Positions 29,953-40,595 of a DNA stretch of 64,000 nucleotides are shown here, piece after piece (the first letter of the stretch is position 1; each line of letters begins with the position of its first letter). Source of the stretch: Pseudomonas sp. RIT-562 (GTDB taxonomy: Bacteria > Pseudomonadota > Gammaproteobacteria > Pseudomonadales > Pseudomonadaceae); the NCBI RefSeq assembly GCF_026241895.1, contig NZ_JAPJIV010000001.1:434001-498000 (forward strand), read 5' to 3'. The translations under genes were made by a program, and so were the position numbers. The notes under the pieces are model-generated. The model was not told where the DNA came from. It searched no databases and saw only the letters and a list, made by a program, of their open reading frames with translations.

Positions 29953-30675
29953 TCAGTCGGCCAATGCAGCTTTTTGCAGTTCGAAGATTTCGGTCATGCC
30001 TTTCTTCGCCAGTTCCAGCATAGCGTTCAACTCTTCTGGCTGGAACGGCGCGCCTTCAGCAGTGCCCTGGACTTCGATGAAGCCGCCGGTGCTGGTCATT
30101 ACCACGTTCAGGTCGGTCTCGGCAGCCGAGTCTTCGAGGTAGTCGAGGTCGAGAACTGGCTCGCCCTGGTACATGCCGACCGAAACGGCAGCGATCATTT
30201 GCTTGAGTGGGTCGCCGCCTTTCAGGCCGCCACGCTTCTTGATCACTTTCAGGGCATCGACCAGCGCGACCATGGCACCGGTAATGGACGCAGTGCGGGT
30301 GCCGCCGTCAGCCTGGATAACGTCGCAATCGACATACAGGGTGACATCGCCCAGCTTGGACATGTCCAGCGAAGCGCGCAACGAGCGGCCGATCAGGCGC
30401 TGGATTTCCAGGGTGCGCCCGCCTTGTTTGCCGCGGCTCGCTTCACGCTGGTTACGTTCGCCGGTGGCCCGTGGCAGCATGCCGTATTCGGCGGTCAACC
30501 AGCCTTGGCCCTGGCCCTTGAGGAAACGCGGCACGCCGTTCTCGACGCTGACGGTGCAGATGACCTTGGTATCACCAAACTCGACCAGCACAGAACCCTC
30601 GGCGTGTTTGGTGTAGTTGCGGGTAATGCGGATCGAGCGGAGCTGATCGGCAGCGCGACCACTTGGACGTTTCAT
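29953..30675 (-). CDS. rph: Ribonuclease PH
   Basis: 240 residues from the ATG at 30675, the usual length; a longer in-frame start is not supported. [20 protein letters not shown] at the start and the phosphate-binding [10 protein letters not shown] are diagnostic. Phosphate-dependent trimming of tRNA 3' ends. It is divergent from yicC, as in other gammaproteobacteria. Confidence 0.97.
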   Translation of the reverse strand: MKRPSGRAADQLRSIRITRNYTKHAEGSVLVEFGDTKVICTVSVENGVPRFLKGQGQGWLTAEYGMLPRATGERNQREASRGKQGGRTLEIQRLIGRSLRASLDMSKLGDVTLYVDCDVIQADGGTRTASITGAMVALVDALKVIKKRGGLKGGDPLKQMIAAVSVGMYQGEPVLDLDYLEDSAAETDLNVVMTSTGGFIEVQGTAEGAPFQPEELNAMLELAKKGMTEIFELQKAALAD

Positions 30676-30946
30676 AGGGAATACCTGTACTGGGGACGGA
30701 AAACTGCCGAGCATTATAGAGCCGCGCGCCGGCAGTGGGCACTTCTAAAAAATCCGCCCGACGATTGAAGGCACTGAATAGAGCGTAGAACAGCGCTTAA
30801 CCGACGGCATGCAGCTCTTTGTCACGCCGTGTGTTTGGGCGCATCCGCCCCACTGCGCTACAATCCTGCGCCTTTGCTGCCTGTCGGCTTAAATTCATAG
30901 ATAGCGGGTCTTGGGTAACGCTGGGATCTGCATTGCGAGGTACTCC

Positions 30947-32444
<1,498 letters not shown>

Positions 32445-32611
32445 ACAGCTCTTCCCAAAACCGCTGCCAGGGCTTTACATTGGCACTTGCAGCGCGTTGG
32501 AGGGCTTGGTTAAAAAATCAGCGCTTCCCTAAACGCTGGTGATTTTTTAAACTGTTGAGTCCGCTCGCCCAACCGGGCAGCGCGCATATTGCATTCGCTC
32601 CGAGGAATACC

Positions 32612-32875
32612 ATGGCCCGCGTAACCGTTGAAGACTGCCTGAACCACGTGGAAAACCGCTTTGAGCTGGTCATGCTGTCCACCAAGCGTGCCCGTCAACT
32701 GGCCACCGGCGGCAAAGAGCCACTGGTCCAGTGGGAAAACGACAAGCCTACCGTTGTAGCCCTGCGCGAAATCGCAGAAGGCCTGATGAGCTACGAGTTC
32801 ATCGCCAACGCTGAAATCGTCGAAGACGAACCGCTGTTCGCAGCGTTCGAGGACGAGTCCAACGAGGCCGTCTAA
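32612..32875 (+). CDS. rpoZ: RNA polymerase omega subunit
   Basis: 87 residues beginning [20 protein letters not shown], the standard omega N-terminus. It helps beta-prime fold and, in proteobacteria, forms part of a ppGpp site, which fits its place next to spoT. CGAGGAA precedes the ATG. Confidence 0.97.
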   Translation: MARVTVEDCLNHVENRFELVMLSTKRARQLATGGKEPLVQWENDKPTVVALREIAEGLMSYEFIANAEIVEDEPLFAAFEDESNEAV

Positions 32876-32932
32876 GCCTATGCCTGGTCGACGTAGCACG
32901 GCGCGGGGTCACAGCGAACGGCAGGAGTCATC

Positions 32933-35038
32933 ATGCCGAGCATAGACGCCCTCGCCGATCGCTTATCGACCTACCTCGGCAAGGACCAGGTAAACCTGGT
33001 CCGCCGAGCGTACTTCTACGCCGAACAAGCCCACGACGGCCAGCGCCGCCGCAGCGGCGAGGCGTATGTCACGCATCCCCTTGCGGTGGCAAATATTCTT
33101 GCCGACATGCACATGGACCATCAGAGCCTGATGGCTGCGATGCTGCATGACGTGATCGAAGACACCGGTATTGCCAAGGAAGCGCTGCAAGCGCAGTTCG
33201 GCGAAACCGTGGCCGAACTGGTCGACGGGGTCAGCAAACTGACCCAGATGAATTTCGAGACCAAGGCAGAAGCCCAGGCGGAAAACTTCCAGAAAATGGC
33301 CATGGCCATGGCTCGGGACATCCGCGTGATCCTGGTCAAGCTGGCTGACCGACTGCACAACATGCGCACGCTGGAAGTGCTGTCCGGTGAAAAACGCCGG
33401 CGCATCGCCAAGGAAACCCTGGAAATCTATGCACCCATTGCCAATCGGCTGGGCATGCACGCCATTCGCATAGAATTCGAAGACCTCGGCTTCAAGGCCA
33501 TGCACCCGATGCGTTCCGCGCGGATCTACCAGGCGGTCAAGCGCGCCCGGGGCAACCGCAAGGAAATCGTCAACAAGATCGAAGAGTCGCTGAGCCATTG
33601 CCTGGCGATCGACGAGATTCAGGGTGAAGTCAGCGGGCGCCAGAAACACCTTTACGGCATCTACAAGAAAATGCGCGGCAAGCGTCGGGCCTTCAACGAA
33701 ATCATGGACGTCTACGCGTTCCGGATCATCGTCGACAAGGTTGATACCTGCTACCGCGTGCTAGGCGCTGTGCATAATTTGTACAAACCTTTGCCCGGGC
33801 GCTTCAAGGATTACATCGCGATCCCCAAGGCCAACGGCTATCAATCGCTGCACACCACGCTGTTTGGTATGCATGGTGTGCCGATCGAGATCCAGATTCG
33901 CACCCGTGAAATGGAAGAGATGGCCAATAACGGCATCGCTGCCCATTGGCTGTACAAATCCAGCGGCGACGAGCAGCCAAAAGGCACTCACGCTCGCGCG
34001 CGCCAGTGGGTCAAGGGTGTGCTGGAGATGCAGCAGCGCGCCGGCAACTCGCTGGAATTCATCGAAAGCGTGAAGATCGACCTGTTTCCGGACGAGGTCT
34101 ATGTCTTTACGCCCAAGGGCCGGATCATGGAGCTGCCCAAAGGCTCCACGGCGGTCGACTTCGCTTACGCGGTACACACTGACGTCGGTAACAGCTGCAT
34201 CGCCTGCCGGATCAATCGTCGCCTCGCACCGCTGTCCGAACCGCTGCAAAGCGGTTCCACGGTCGAGATCGTCAGCGCCCCGGGCGCGCGTCCGAATCCT
34301 GCGTGGCTCAACTTTGTGGTCACCGGCAAGGCGCGAACCCATATCCGTCATGCACTCAAACTGCAGCGCCGCTCCGAATCCATCAGCCTCGGTGAGCGCC
34401 TGCTGAACAAGGTACTCAACGGCTTCGACAGCGCCCTGGACAAGGTTCCGGCAGAGCGCGTCAAAGCCATGCTTACCGAGTATCGCCTGGAGCTGATCGA
34501 AGACCTGCTTGAAGATATCGGCCTGGGCAATCGCATGGCTTATGTGGTCGCGCGGCGGCTGCTGGGCGAAGGCGAACAGCTGCCAAGTGCCGAGGGCCCG
34601 CTGGCGATTCGCGGCACCGAGGGCCTGGTGCTCAGCTATGCCAAATGCTGCACGCCGATCCCGGGCGACCCGATTGTCGGCCATCTGTCTGCTGGCAAGG
34701 GCATGGTCGTGCACCTGGATAACTGCCGCAATATCAGCGAAATCCGCCACAACCCGGAAAAATGCATCCAGCTTTCGTGGGCCAAGGATGTCACCGGGGA
34801 ATTCAACGTCGAGCTGCGCGTCGAGCTGGAACATCAACGCGGCCTGATCGCGTTGCTGGCCAGCAGCGTCAACGCGGCCGACGGCAATATCGAGAAAATC
34901 AGCATGGATGAACGCGATGGTCGCATCAGCGTGGTCCAACTGGTGGTCAGCGTGCACGACCGAGTGCACCTGGCCCGCGTGATCAAGAAACTGCGCGCAC
35001 TGACCGGGGTGATTCGCATCACCCGCATGCGTGCCTAA
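32933..35038 (+). CDS. spoT: Bifunctional (p)ppGpp synthetase/hydrolase SpoT
   Basis: 701 residues with the full RelA/SpoT architecture: HD hydrolase (HD at 72-73 in MLHDVIEDT), synthetase (YGIYKKMRGKRRAFNEIMDV and GYQSLHT), TGS domain (DEVYVFTPKGRIMELPKGST) and C-terminal ACT. Intact HD residues mean it can degrade ppGpp, which separates it from monofunctional RelA. It controls the stringent response to carbon, fatty-acid and iron limitation. Follows rpoZ by 57 bases. Confidence 0.97.
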   Translation: MPSIDALADRLSTYLGKDQVNLVRRAYFYAEQAHDGQRRRSGEAYVTHPLAVANILADMHMDHQSLMAAMLHDVIEDTGIAKEALQAQFGETVAELVDGVSKLTQMNFETKAEAQAENFQKMAMAMARDIRVILVKLADRLHNMRTLEVLSGEKRRRIAKETLEIYAPIANRLGMHAIRIEFEDLGFKAMHPMRSARIYQAVKRARGNRKEIVNKIEESLSHCLAIDEIQGEVSGRQKHLYGIYKKMRGKRRAFNEIMDVYAFRIIVDKVDTCYRVLGAVHNLYKPLPGRFKDYIAIPKANGYQSLHTTLFGMHGVPIEIQIRTREMEEMANNGIAAHWLYKSSGDEQPKGTHARARQWVKGVLEMQQRAGNSLEFIESVKIDLFPDEVYVFTPKGRIMELPKGSTAVDFAYAVHTDVGNSCIACRINRRLAPLSEPLQSGSTVEIVSAPGARPNPAWLNFVVTGKARTHIRHALKLQRRSESISLGERLLNKVLNGFDSALDKVPAERVKAMLTEYRLELIEDLLEDIGLGNRMAYVVARRLLGEGEQLPSAEGPLAIRGTEGLVLSYAKCCTPIPGDPIVGHLSAGKGMVVHLDNCRNISEIRHNPEKCIQLSWAKDVTGEFNVELRVELEHQRGLIALLASSVNAADGNIEKISMDERDGRISVVQLVVSVHDRVHLARVIKKLRALTGVIRITRMRA

Positions 35039-35062
35039 GCCCACCATTACAAGGAGTCATTC

Positions 35063-35443
35063 ATGACCAAGACTGTTATCACCAGCGACAAGGCCCCGGC
35101 CGCTATCGGTACTTATTCCCAGGCGATCAAGGCTGGCAACACCGTTTACATGTCGGGTCAGATTCCACTGGACCCAAAAACCATGGAACTGGTTGAAGGC
35201 TTCGAAGCCCAGACCGTCCAGGTCTTCGAGAACCTGAAGTCTGTCGCTGAAGCGGCGGGCGGTTCGTTCAAGGACATCGTCAAGCTGAACATCTTCCTCA
35301 CCGACCTGAGCCACTTCGCCAAGGTCAACGAGATCATGGGCAAGTACTTCGAGCAGCCTTACCCTGCCCGCGCCGCCATTGGCGTGGCCGCCCTGCCAAA
35401 GGGTTCGCAGGTTGAAATGGATGCCATTCTGGTCATCGAGTAA
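35063..35443 (+). CDS. ridA: RidA reactive-intermediate deaminase
   Basis: 126 residues, canonical Rid[17 protein letters not shown] near 35 and [20 protein letters not shown], with the conserved active-site arginine in that segment. Hydrolyses enamine/imine products of PLP enzymes such as threonine dehydratase. It is 24 bases after spoT and likely in the same transcript. Closer to archetypal RidA than the dad-linked paralogue at 8240. Confidence 0.95.
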   Translation: MTKTVITSDKAPAAIGTYSQAIKAGNTVYMSGQIPLDPKTMELVEGFEAQTVQVFENLKSVAEAAGGSFKDIVKLNIFLTDLSHFAKVNEIMGKYFEQPYPARAAIGVAALPKGSQVEMDAILVIE

Positions 35444-35513
35444 TGCATCTGGCGCAGCCTCTACGGGCTGCGCCGCTGATGTTGTAAAGATAGCGTTCTG
35501 AAAGGATTCCACC

Positions 35514-36254
35514 ATGCGCCATGCGCTAGCCCTCTCGCTGGTCGCCCTGTTCCTGGGCGGATGTGCCAGCAACCCTGCCGATCGTGACATCAGCGGCACC
35601 TGGATCAACCAGGTGGCAATCGATGCAGCCGCCAAAGGCAGCCCACTGCGTGAAGCGCTCCAGGCTTATGGCCCGAATCTGGAATGGGACGTCAACACCA
35701 AGGCCGCACAGGCTCGTTACACCAACGGTTTCGAAAATGTCGACGGCAAGCTGCTCGGTGAAGAGTCCGGCGCCTGGAAAGTCGATTTTTATGGCAGCTC
35801 CGCCAGCGAGCTCAAGCGCGATGGCAAACAGTTGAGCCAAGCGGCCAGCGACAATGAACCCGAGCAGGTCTTTGATCGCGCAGTGATCCCAGTGCCGGAA
35901 GGCGCGCCATTGGGCGCCAGTTTCGAGCGCGCGCTGTATACCGCCTACATGGGTGGCAGCTGGCAGGTCGTCAGCGGTCCCGGTGAAGGCAACACCGTGC
36001 AGTTCCAGGCAGACGGCCAGGTTGCCGGCCTGCCCGGCGCCGATCGCTACGCCCTGTGCCTGGCGGGTGATTGCGCGTCGATGAGCGGCGGCAACGACAA
36101 TATGTGGCTGCAACAGAATGGCCAGGGCAACACCTGGATCTTTGCTCGCAAGGGCAAGGAACTGGAGATATTCCAGGCCACCAACACCGCCCAGGCTGAC
36201 GAAATGCCGCAGTTCACACCGGGTGAACGCAAGTGGTTGCTGGAAAAACAGTGA
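35514..36254 (+). CDS. Conserved lipoprotein, first of a tandem pair
   Basis: 246 residues with lipobox FLGGC (lipid on C17). After the signal comes a repeating pattern with ISGTWINQVAIDAA, LEWDVNT, ADRYALCLAGDCASM and a C-terminal KELEIFQATN. No domain recognised. It shares its whole length and most sequence blocks with the next gene. Probably outer-membrane or periplasmic; the function is unknown. A terminator follows 10 bases downstream, so the two copies may be separately transcribed. Confidence 0.85.
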   Translation: MRHALALSLVALFLGGCASNPADRDISGTWINQVAIDAAAKGSPLREALQAYGPNLEWDVNTKAAQARYTNGFENVDGKLLGEESGAWKVDFYGSSASELKRDGKQLSQAASDNEPEQVFDRAVIPVPEGAPLGASFERALYTAYMGGSWQVVSGPGEGNTVQFQADGQVAGLPGADRYALCLAGDCASMSGGNDNMWLQQNGQGNTWIFARKGKELEIFQATNTAQADEMPQFTPGERKWLLEKQ

Positions 36255-36264
36255 TACAGAATCC

Positions 36265-36286
36265 AGGAGCCTGCGGGCTCCTTTTT
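36265..36286 (+). terminator. Terminator between the tandem lipoprotein genes
   Basis: AGGAGCC-TGCG-GGCTCCTTTTT stem and T run. Confidence 0.8.
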
Positions 36287-36335
36287 CTTTAGGCTGCACC
36301 GTCGAATTCTTTGCCCCCCCGCTCAAGGATTGATC

Positions 36336-37070
36336 ATGCGCCCACTGCTTATTCTTGGCCTATTGCTGCTCGGCGGCTGCACCTCTATGCCCGCAGAAAC
36401 GGATATCAGCGGTATCTGGATCAATCAGGCAGCCATCGATGCAGCGGCCCAAGGCCAATCTTTACATGAGTCCTTAAACACCCATGGCCGGAATCTGGAA
36501 TGGGACATCAACACCCACACCGGCAAGGCGCAAGTAAGTAGCGGTTTTGAGATGGGTGAAGGCCAACTGCTGCAAAAGTCACCCAATGCCTGGACCGTCG
36601 ACTACAACGGCTACGACACTGACGAGCTGCGCCTGGATGGCAAGCGACTGACCCAACTGGGCAAGAAGTATGTACCCCAGCAGGTGTTCAGCCGCTCCAG
36701 CAAGACCGCAGAAACGAATACAAGGTGGGGTGACACCTTCAGGAATGCCCTGAACGCCGCATATATGGGCGGGCAGTGGAAGATTATCGGCGGTGACGGA
36801 ACAGGCCATATCGTCGTGTTTACGGCAGATGGCCAGGTTTCGGGGTTACCTAGAACCGATCGATACGAGTTATGTCTGGACGGTGATTGCGCCAGCCAGG
36901 GAGCAGGCAACGACACCTTGTATCTGGGCATGGGCGAACTGGGCGGCTCATGGATTTTCGTTCGCAAAGGCAAGCAACTGGAGATTTTTCAGGCAATAAA
37001 TCAATCCCGGCCAGACGAAATCCCCCACCTTGCACTCGGCCCACGCCAGTGGCTGCTGGAAAAACAATGA
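36336..37070 (+). CDS. Conserved lipoprotein, second of a tandem pair
   Basis: 244 residues, lipobox LLGGC (C15). The same blocks as the preceding gene are present in the same order: ISGIWINQAAIDAA, LEWDINT, TDRYELCLDGDCAS, KQLEIFQAIN, and an identical C-terminal WLLEKQ. The N- and C-terminal thirds are most alike; the middle has diverged. The ATG at 36336 has AAGGA 6 bases upstream. Function unknown. Confidence 0.85.
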   Translation: MRPLLILGLLLLGGCTSMPAETDISGIWINQAAIDAAAQGQSLHESLNTHGRNLEWDINTHTGKAQVSSGFEMGEGQLLQKSPNAWTVDYNGYDTDELRLDGKRLTQLGKKYVPQQVFSRSSKTAETNTRWGDTFRNALNAAYMGGQWKIIGGDGTGHIVVFTADGQVSGLPRTDRYELCLDGDCASQGAGNDTLYLGMGELGGSWIFVRKGKQLEIFQAINQSRPDEIPHLALGPRQWLLEKQ

Positions 37071-37074
37071 CCCA

Positions 37075-37106
37075 AAAACAAAGGCGCACGCAGGCGCCTG
37101 TTGTTT
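37075..37106 (+). terminator. Probable terminator after the second lipoprotein gene
   Basis: Imperfect stem AACAAAGGCGC / GGCGCCTGTTGTTT. It lies between convergent genes and could serve both. Confidence 0.6.
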
Positions 37107-37121
37107 AAAGGCTCGATCAGC

Positions 37122-37979
37122 TCAACAGCTCTGCGCAAGTATCGCGGCATAACCTTCGCGGTAACTCGGGTAACGTGGTGTCCAGCCCAAGCTCTTTGCC
37201 CGAGCATTGCTGCAACGCTTACTGCCCGTGCGGCGCACGCTCTCGTGCTCGGCCCACTCGGTCACGCCCAGATACTCACGCAGCCACCCGACCACGTCCG
37301 CCAGTGGCGCAGGCGCATCGTCGACGCCTATATAGACGTTATCCAACGCAACCCCACGCTGATCCGCCGCCAGTAGATACGCCATCAACCCGGCCGCGTC
37401 GTCGGCGTGGATGCGGTTGCCATACAACGGCGGGTCGATCGCCACGCGATAGCCGCGACGAACCTGGGTCAGCAGAAACTCGCGGCCCGGACCGTAGATG
37501 CCGGTCAGACGTACGATGCTCGCCGGGATGCCGCTATTGAGGGCGATTTGCTCGGCTTCCAGCATCAAGCGCCCGGAATAACCAGCCGCCACGGTTGGTG
37601 AAGTCTCGTCGACCCACTCGCCCTCTTGCTGGCCATAAACACTGCTGCTGGAAACGAACAGCAGCCGATCCGGCACCTGCCCGTAGTCGTCCAGCCAACT
37701 CAGCACGTTCTGCAAACCCTGCACATAAGCGGCGCGGTACCCCGCCTCATCGTGATCGGTGGCCGCAGCGCAGTACACCAGGTAATCCACCGCCCCGATC
37801 GGCCAGGTGGCCGGGCAGTCTTCATTGAACAAGTCGCCGGCCACGCCGATCACACCCTCGGGCAAGCGCGAAATATCCCGGCGCAGACCATGAACTTCCC
37901 AGCCGCGAGCCAGCAATTGCTTGGCCAGACGGCTACCGACATCGCCGCAACCGGCAATCAAAACAGAAGGCGCGGACAT
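37122..37979 (-). CDS. NAD(P)-dependent SDR-family (YeeZ-like) protein
   Basis: 285 residues, extended-SDR Rossmann fold. The nucleotide motif is GCGDVGSRLA (10-19), and YSGRLMLEAEQ and IVRLTGIYGPGRE are conserved epimerase/dehydrogenase segments. The catalytic tyrosine is less canonical, as in YeeZ. The substrate is unknown. Transcribed away from exbB. Confidence 0.8.
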   Translation of the reverse strand: MSAPSVLIAGCGDVGSRLAKQLLARGWEVHGLRRDISRLPEGVIGVAGDLFNEDCPATWPIGAVDYLVYCAAATDHDEAGYRAAYVQGLQNVLSWLDDYGQVPDRLLFVSSSSVYGQQEGEWVDETSPTVAAGYSGRLMLEAEQIALNSGIPASIVRLTGIYGPGREFLLTQVRRGYRVAIDPPLYGNRIHADDAAGLMAYLLAADQRGVALDNVYIGVDDAPAPLADVVGWLREYLGVTEWAEHESVRRTGSKRCSNARAKSLGWTPRYPSYREGYAAILAQSC

Positions 37980-38074
37980 CAGAAAACTCCTCTCGCAAAG
38001 GCACAGACTAGCGCCGGCAAAGGACGAGCGGCTAGTAATGCAGGAAAAAAAGATACTCTATTACTTCTGTTAAC

Positions 38075-38100
38075 AAGAATTACTTGCAATAATGCCCGCC
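38075..38100 (+). promoter_or_regulatory. Possible Fur-like site upstream of exbB
   Basis: AAGAATTACTTGCAATAAT is AT-rich and partly matches the Fur consensus, within the expected distance upstream of the TonB operon. Matches are only about half, so this is a weak candidate; iron control is expected from biology. Confidence 0.3.
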
Positions 38101-38168
38101 ACTTTTGTTCTCGGCCTCGCGAGGCCTGGAAGAACACTTACCGTCTTTTTCTCTCAGGTCCGGCCAGC

Positions 38169-39137
38169 ATGACACGCAATCAATCCCCCGCTTCGCCAAC
38201 CAAACGACCTCGCGCCTGGAGCGCAATGGCCGCCCTGCTGCTCAGCGTAATGCTGACACCGACTGCCGCTTTCGCCGACGCCCAAGCGCCTGCGACCCCA
38301 ACGGCCGCCGAGGCCCCTGCAGCCGCACCAGCCCCAGCCGCCACACCCGTCGTCAGCGACCCGGCCCAGGCAGTAGACGCCACCGCCGCAGACGCTCCGG
38401 AAGTGCTCGAGGCCGACAACACCCTGGGCATGGCCCACGACCTGTCGCCATGGGGCATGTACCAGAACGCCGACATCATCGTGAAAATCGTGATGATAGG
38501 CCTGGCGATCGCTTCGATCATCACCTGGACCATCTGGATCGCCAAGGGTTTTGAGCTGATGGGCGCCAAGCGTCGTCTGCGCAGCGAAATCGTCCACCTG
38601 AAAAAGGCCACCACCCTCAAGGAAGCCAGCGCCACGGCGACCAAGCCAGGCACCCTGGCCAATGTGCTGGTGCATGACGCCCTGGAAGAGATGCGCCTCT
38701 CGGTCAACAGCCGTGAAAAAGAAGGCATCAAGGAACGTGTAGCCTTCCGTCTTGAGCGCCTGGTCGCGGCTTGCGGTCGCAACATGAGCAGCGGCACCGG
38801 TGTGCTCGCCACCATCGGCTCCACCGCGCCATTCGTCGGCCTGTTCGGTACCGTGTGGGGCATCATGAACAGCTTCATCGGTATCGCCAAAACCCAGACC
38901 ACCAACCTTGCAGTAGTGGCCCCCGGTATCGCCGAAGCCCTGCTGGCAACTGCGTTGGGCCTGGTGGCAGCGATTCCGGCCGTAGTTATCTACAACGTCT
39001 TCGCCCGCTCCATCGCCGGTTACAAGGCACAAGTCTCCGATGCCTCGGCTGAAGTCCTGCTGCTGGTCAGCCGCGACCTCGATCACCTGCCGACCACCGA
39101 GCGCTCCGCGCAACCCCACGTGGTCAAAGTAGGGTAA
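38169..39137 (+). CDS. exbB: TonB-system proton channel subunit ExbB
   Basis: 322 residues. A signal-like N-terminus (about 1-40) is followed by an Ala/Pro-rich periplasmic stretch, then the MotA/TolQ/ExbB domain with three membrane helices. The segments GSTAPFVGLFGTVWGIMNSF and LLATALGLVAAIPAV are diagnostic. Longer than E. coli ExbB because of the extension, as seen in other Pseudomonas. Works with ExbD to energise TonB using the proton gradient. Confidence 0.95.
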   Translation: MTRNQSPASPTKRPRAWSAMAALLLSVMLTPTAAFADAQAPATPTAAEAPAAAPAPAATPVVSDPAQAVDATAADAPEVLEADNTLGMAHDLSPWGMYQNADIIVKIVMIGLAIASIITWTIWIAKGFELMGAKRRLRSEIVHLKKATTLKEASATATKPGTLANVLVHDALEEMRLSVNSREKEGIKERVAFRLERLVAACGRNMSSGTGVLATIGSTAPFVGLFGTVWGIMNSFIGIAKTQTTNLAVVAPGIAEALLATALGLVAAIPAVVIYNVFARSIAGYKAQVSDASAEVLLLVSRDLDHLPTTERSAQPHVVKVG

Positions 39138-39143
39138 TCAGCC

Positions 39144-39572
39144 ATGGGCTTGCATTTGAAAGAAGGCGCAGACGACGATCTGGCCGAGAACCACGAAATC
39201 AACGTCACGCCGTTTATCGACGTGATGCTGGTGTTGCTGATCATCTTCATGGTGGCCGCTCCCTTGGCCACCGTGGACATCAAGGTCGACCTGCCTGCCT
39301 CCAGCGCCAAACCGGCGCCGCGGCCAGAGAAACCGGTGTTCCTCAGCGTAAAGGCTGATCAACGGCTGTTCCTCGGCGAAGACGAAGTGAAGGCCGAATC
39401 GCTCGGCGCCACTCTGGACGCCAGGACTCAGGGCAAGAAAGACACGACAATCTTCTTCCAGGCCGACAAGGGCGTGGACTACGGCGACCTGATGAGCGTG
39501 ATGGACGCCCTGCGCGCCGCCGGTTACCTGAAGGTTGGTCTGGTCGGACTCGAGACGGCAGCCAAAAAATGA
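39144..39572 (+). CDS. exbD: TonB-system proton channel subunit ExbD
   Basis: 142 residues. One transmembrane helix after EINVTPFIDVMLVLLIIFMV, containing the essential aspartate, then a periplasmic domain. Six bases after exbB and overlapping tonB by 4 bases: a tight exbB-exbD-tonB operon. Confidence 0.96.
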   Translation: MGLHLKEGADDDLAENHEINVTPFIDVMLVLLIIFMVAAPLATVDIKVDLPASSAKPAPRPEKPVFLSVKADQRLFLGEDEVKAESLGATLDARTQGKKDTTIFFQADKGVDYGDLMSVMDALRAAGYLKVGLVGLETAAKK

Positions 39573-40318
39573 TCACGACGCGCCATAAGCTGACGCGTTA
39601 CAGCGGGAGCCTGGCCGTGGTGCTGGGCGTGCATGCGCTGGCTATCGCGCTGGCACTGAACTGGAGCTCGCGCCCCCCGATCGAATTGCCGCCACAGGCA
39701 ATGATGGTCGAGCTGGCGCCAGTACCGGCCCCGCCACCACCGGCACCGCCGAAGGTGATAACGCCGCCTCAACCACCGGCACCGGTGGAAGAACTGCCGA
39801 TCCCGAAACTGGCTGAAGTCCCTAAGGCCGAGATTGTCGTGCCCAAGCCGGTGAAACCCAAGCCCAAGCCGCAGCCGCCCAAGCCTGTAGAGAAAAAGCC
39901 GGAACCGCCGAAGGAAAAACCTTCCGAGGAGAAACCGAGCGAGGCTGAACCGACCCGGGCACCCACGGAGAAATCCGCCCAACCGGCACCGGGCCCGTCG
40001 CCAGCGCAGCAAGCAGCCAAGGCCAGCTGGCAAAACACCTTGCTCTCTCACCTGGCCAAGTACAAAAAGTACCCGGCCAGTGCTCAGGCGCGGGGTAAGG
40101 AAGGCATGAACCGTCTGCGGTTCGTGGTAGATGGTGAAGGCAACGTGCTGTCATTTGAGTTGGTAGGTGCTTCGGGTAATGCCGATCTGGACCGAGCAAC
40201 CATGGAAATGATTCGCCGCGCCCAACCACTGCCGAAACCGCCTGCCGACATGCTGACTAACGGCCCGATTGAAATCGTTGCACCTTTTGTTTATTCCCTG
40301 GACAAACGCCGGCGCTAA
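39569..40318 (+). CDS. tonB: Energy transducer TonB
   Basis: 249 residues. N-terminal membrane anchor (about 10-30), a Pro/Lys/Glu-rich spacer (about 45-140) that spans the periplasm, and a C-terminal domain with YPASAQARGKEG that contacts outer-membrane receptors. It passes energy from ExbBD to siderophore and vitamin B12 receptors. Confidence 0.95.
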   Translation: MITTRHKLTRYSGSLAVVLGVHALAIALALNWSSRPPIELPPQAMMVELAPVPAPPPPAPPKVITPPQPPAPVEELPIPKLAEVPKAEIVVPKPVKPKPKPQPPKPVEKKPEPPKEKPSEEKPSEAEPTRAPTEKSAQPAPGPSPAQQAAKASWQNTLLSHLAKYKKYPASAQARGKEGMNRLRFVVDGEGNVLSFELVGASGNADLDRATMEMIRRAQPLPKPPADMLTNGPIEIVAPFVYSLDKRRR

Positions 40319-40335
40319 ACCGCCGCAGATCCCCA

Positions 40336-40427
40336 TGTGGGAGCGGGCTTGCTCGGGAAGAGGCCAGCACATTCAACATCTATGTTGACTGAACCACCGC
40401 TTTCGCGAGCAAGCCCGCTCCCACAGG
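40336..40427. repeat. REP doublet, class B
   Basis: ATGTGGGAGCGGGCTTGCTC and the inverse; the spacer is ACATTCAACATCTATGTTGA, almost the same as at 17214. The left arm has a GGGA where others have GCGA. Between tonB and its terminator. Confidence 0.9.
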
Positions 40428-40453
40428 GGCTTCGACCAGCAAGGACATCCACG

Positions 40454-40477
40454 AAAGGCACCGAAAAGGTGCCTTTT
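40454..40477 (+). terminator. Terminator of exbB-exbD-tonB
   Basis: Stem AAAGGCACC / GGTGCCTTT with a GAAAA loop and four Ts; it lies past the REP doublet, 135 bases from the tonB stop. Confidence 0.8.
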
Positions 40478-40595
40478 GCATATCCACTAGCGGCAAACCT
40501 GCTTTACCCTGTGTCACTCAACACACTCAGTCTGATAACGTGCGTCTATCGATTGCAGCCGGTATGCTTGGCGCGCAACTTCATGGACGCCCGCT

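Noticed and set aside
33761-35047. A 428-codon minus-strand frame opposite spoT
   Set aside because: Shadow frame; the sense strand carries clear HD, synthetase, TGS and ACT domains.
37626-38168. A long in-frame extension upstream of exbB
   Set aside because: It runs antisense through the SDR gene; the ATG at 38169 begins a normal export signal and the family sequence.
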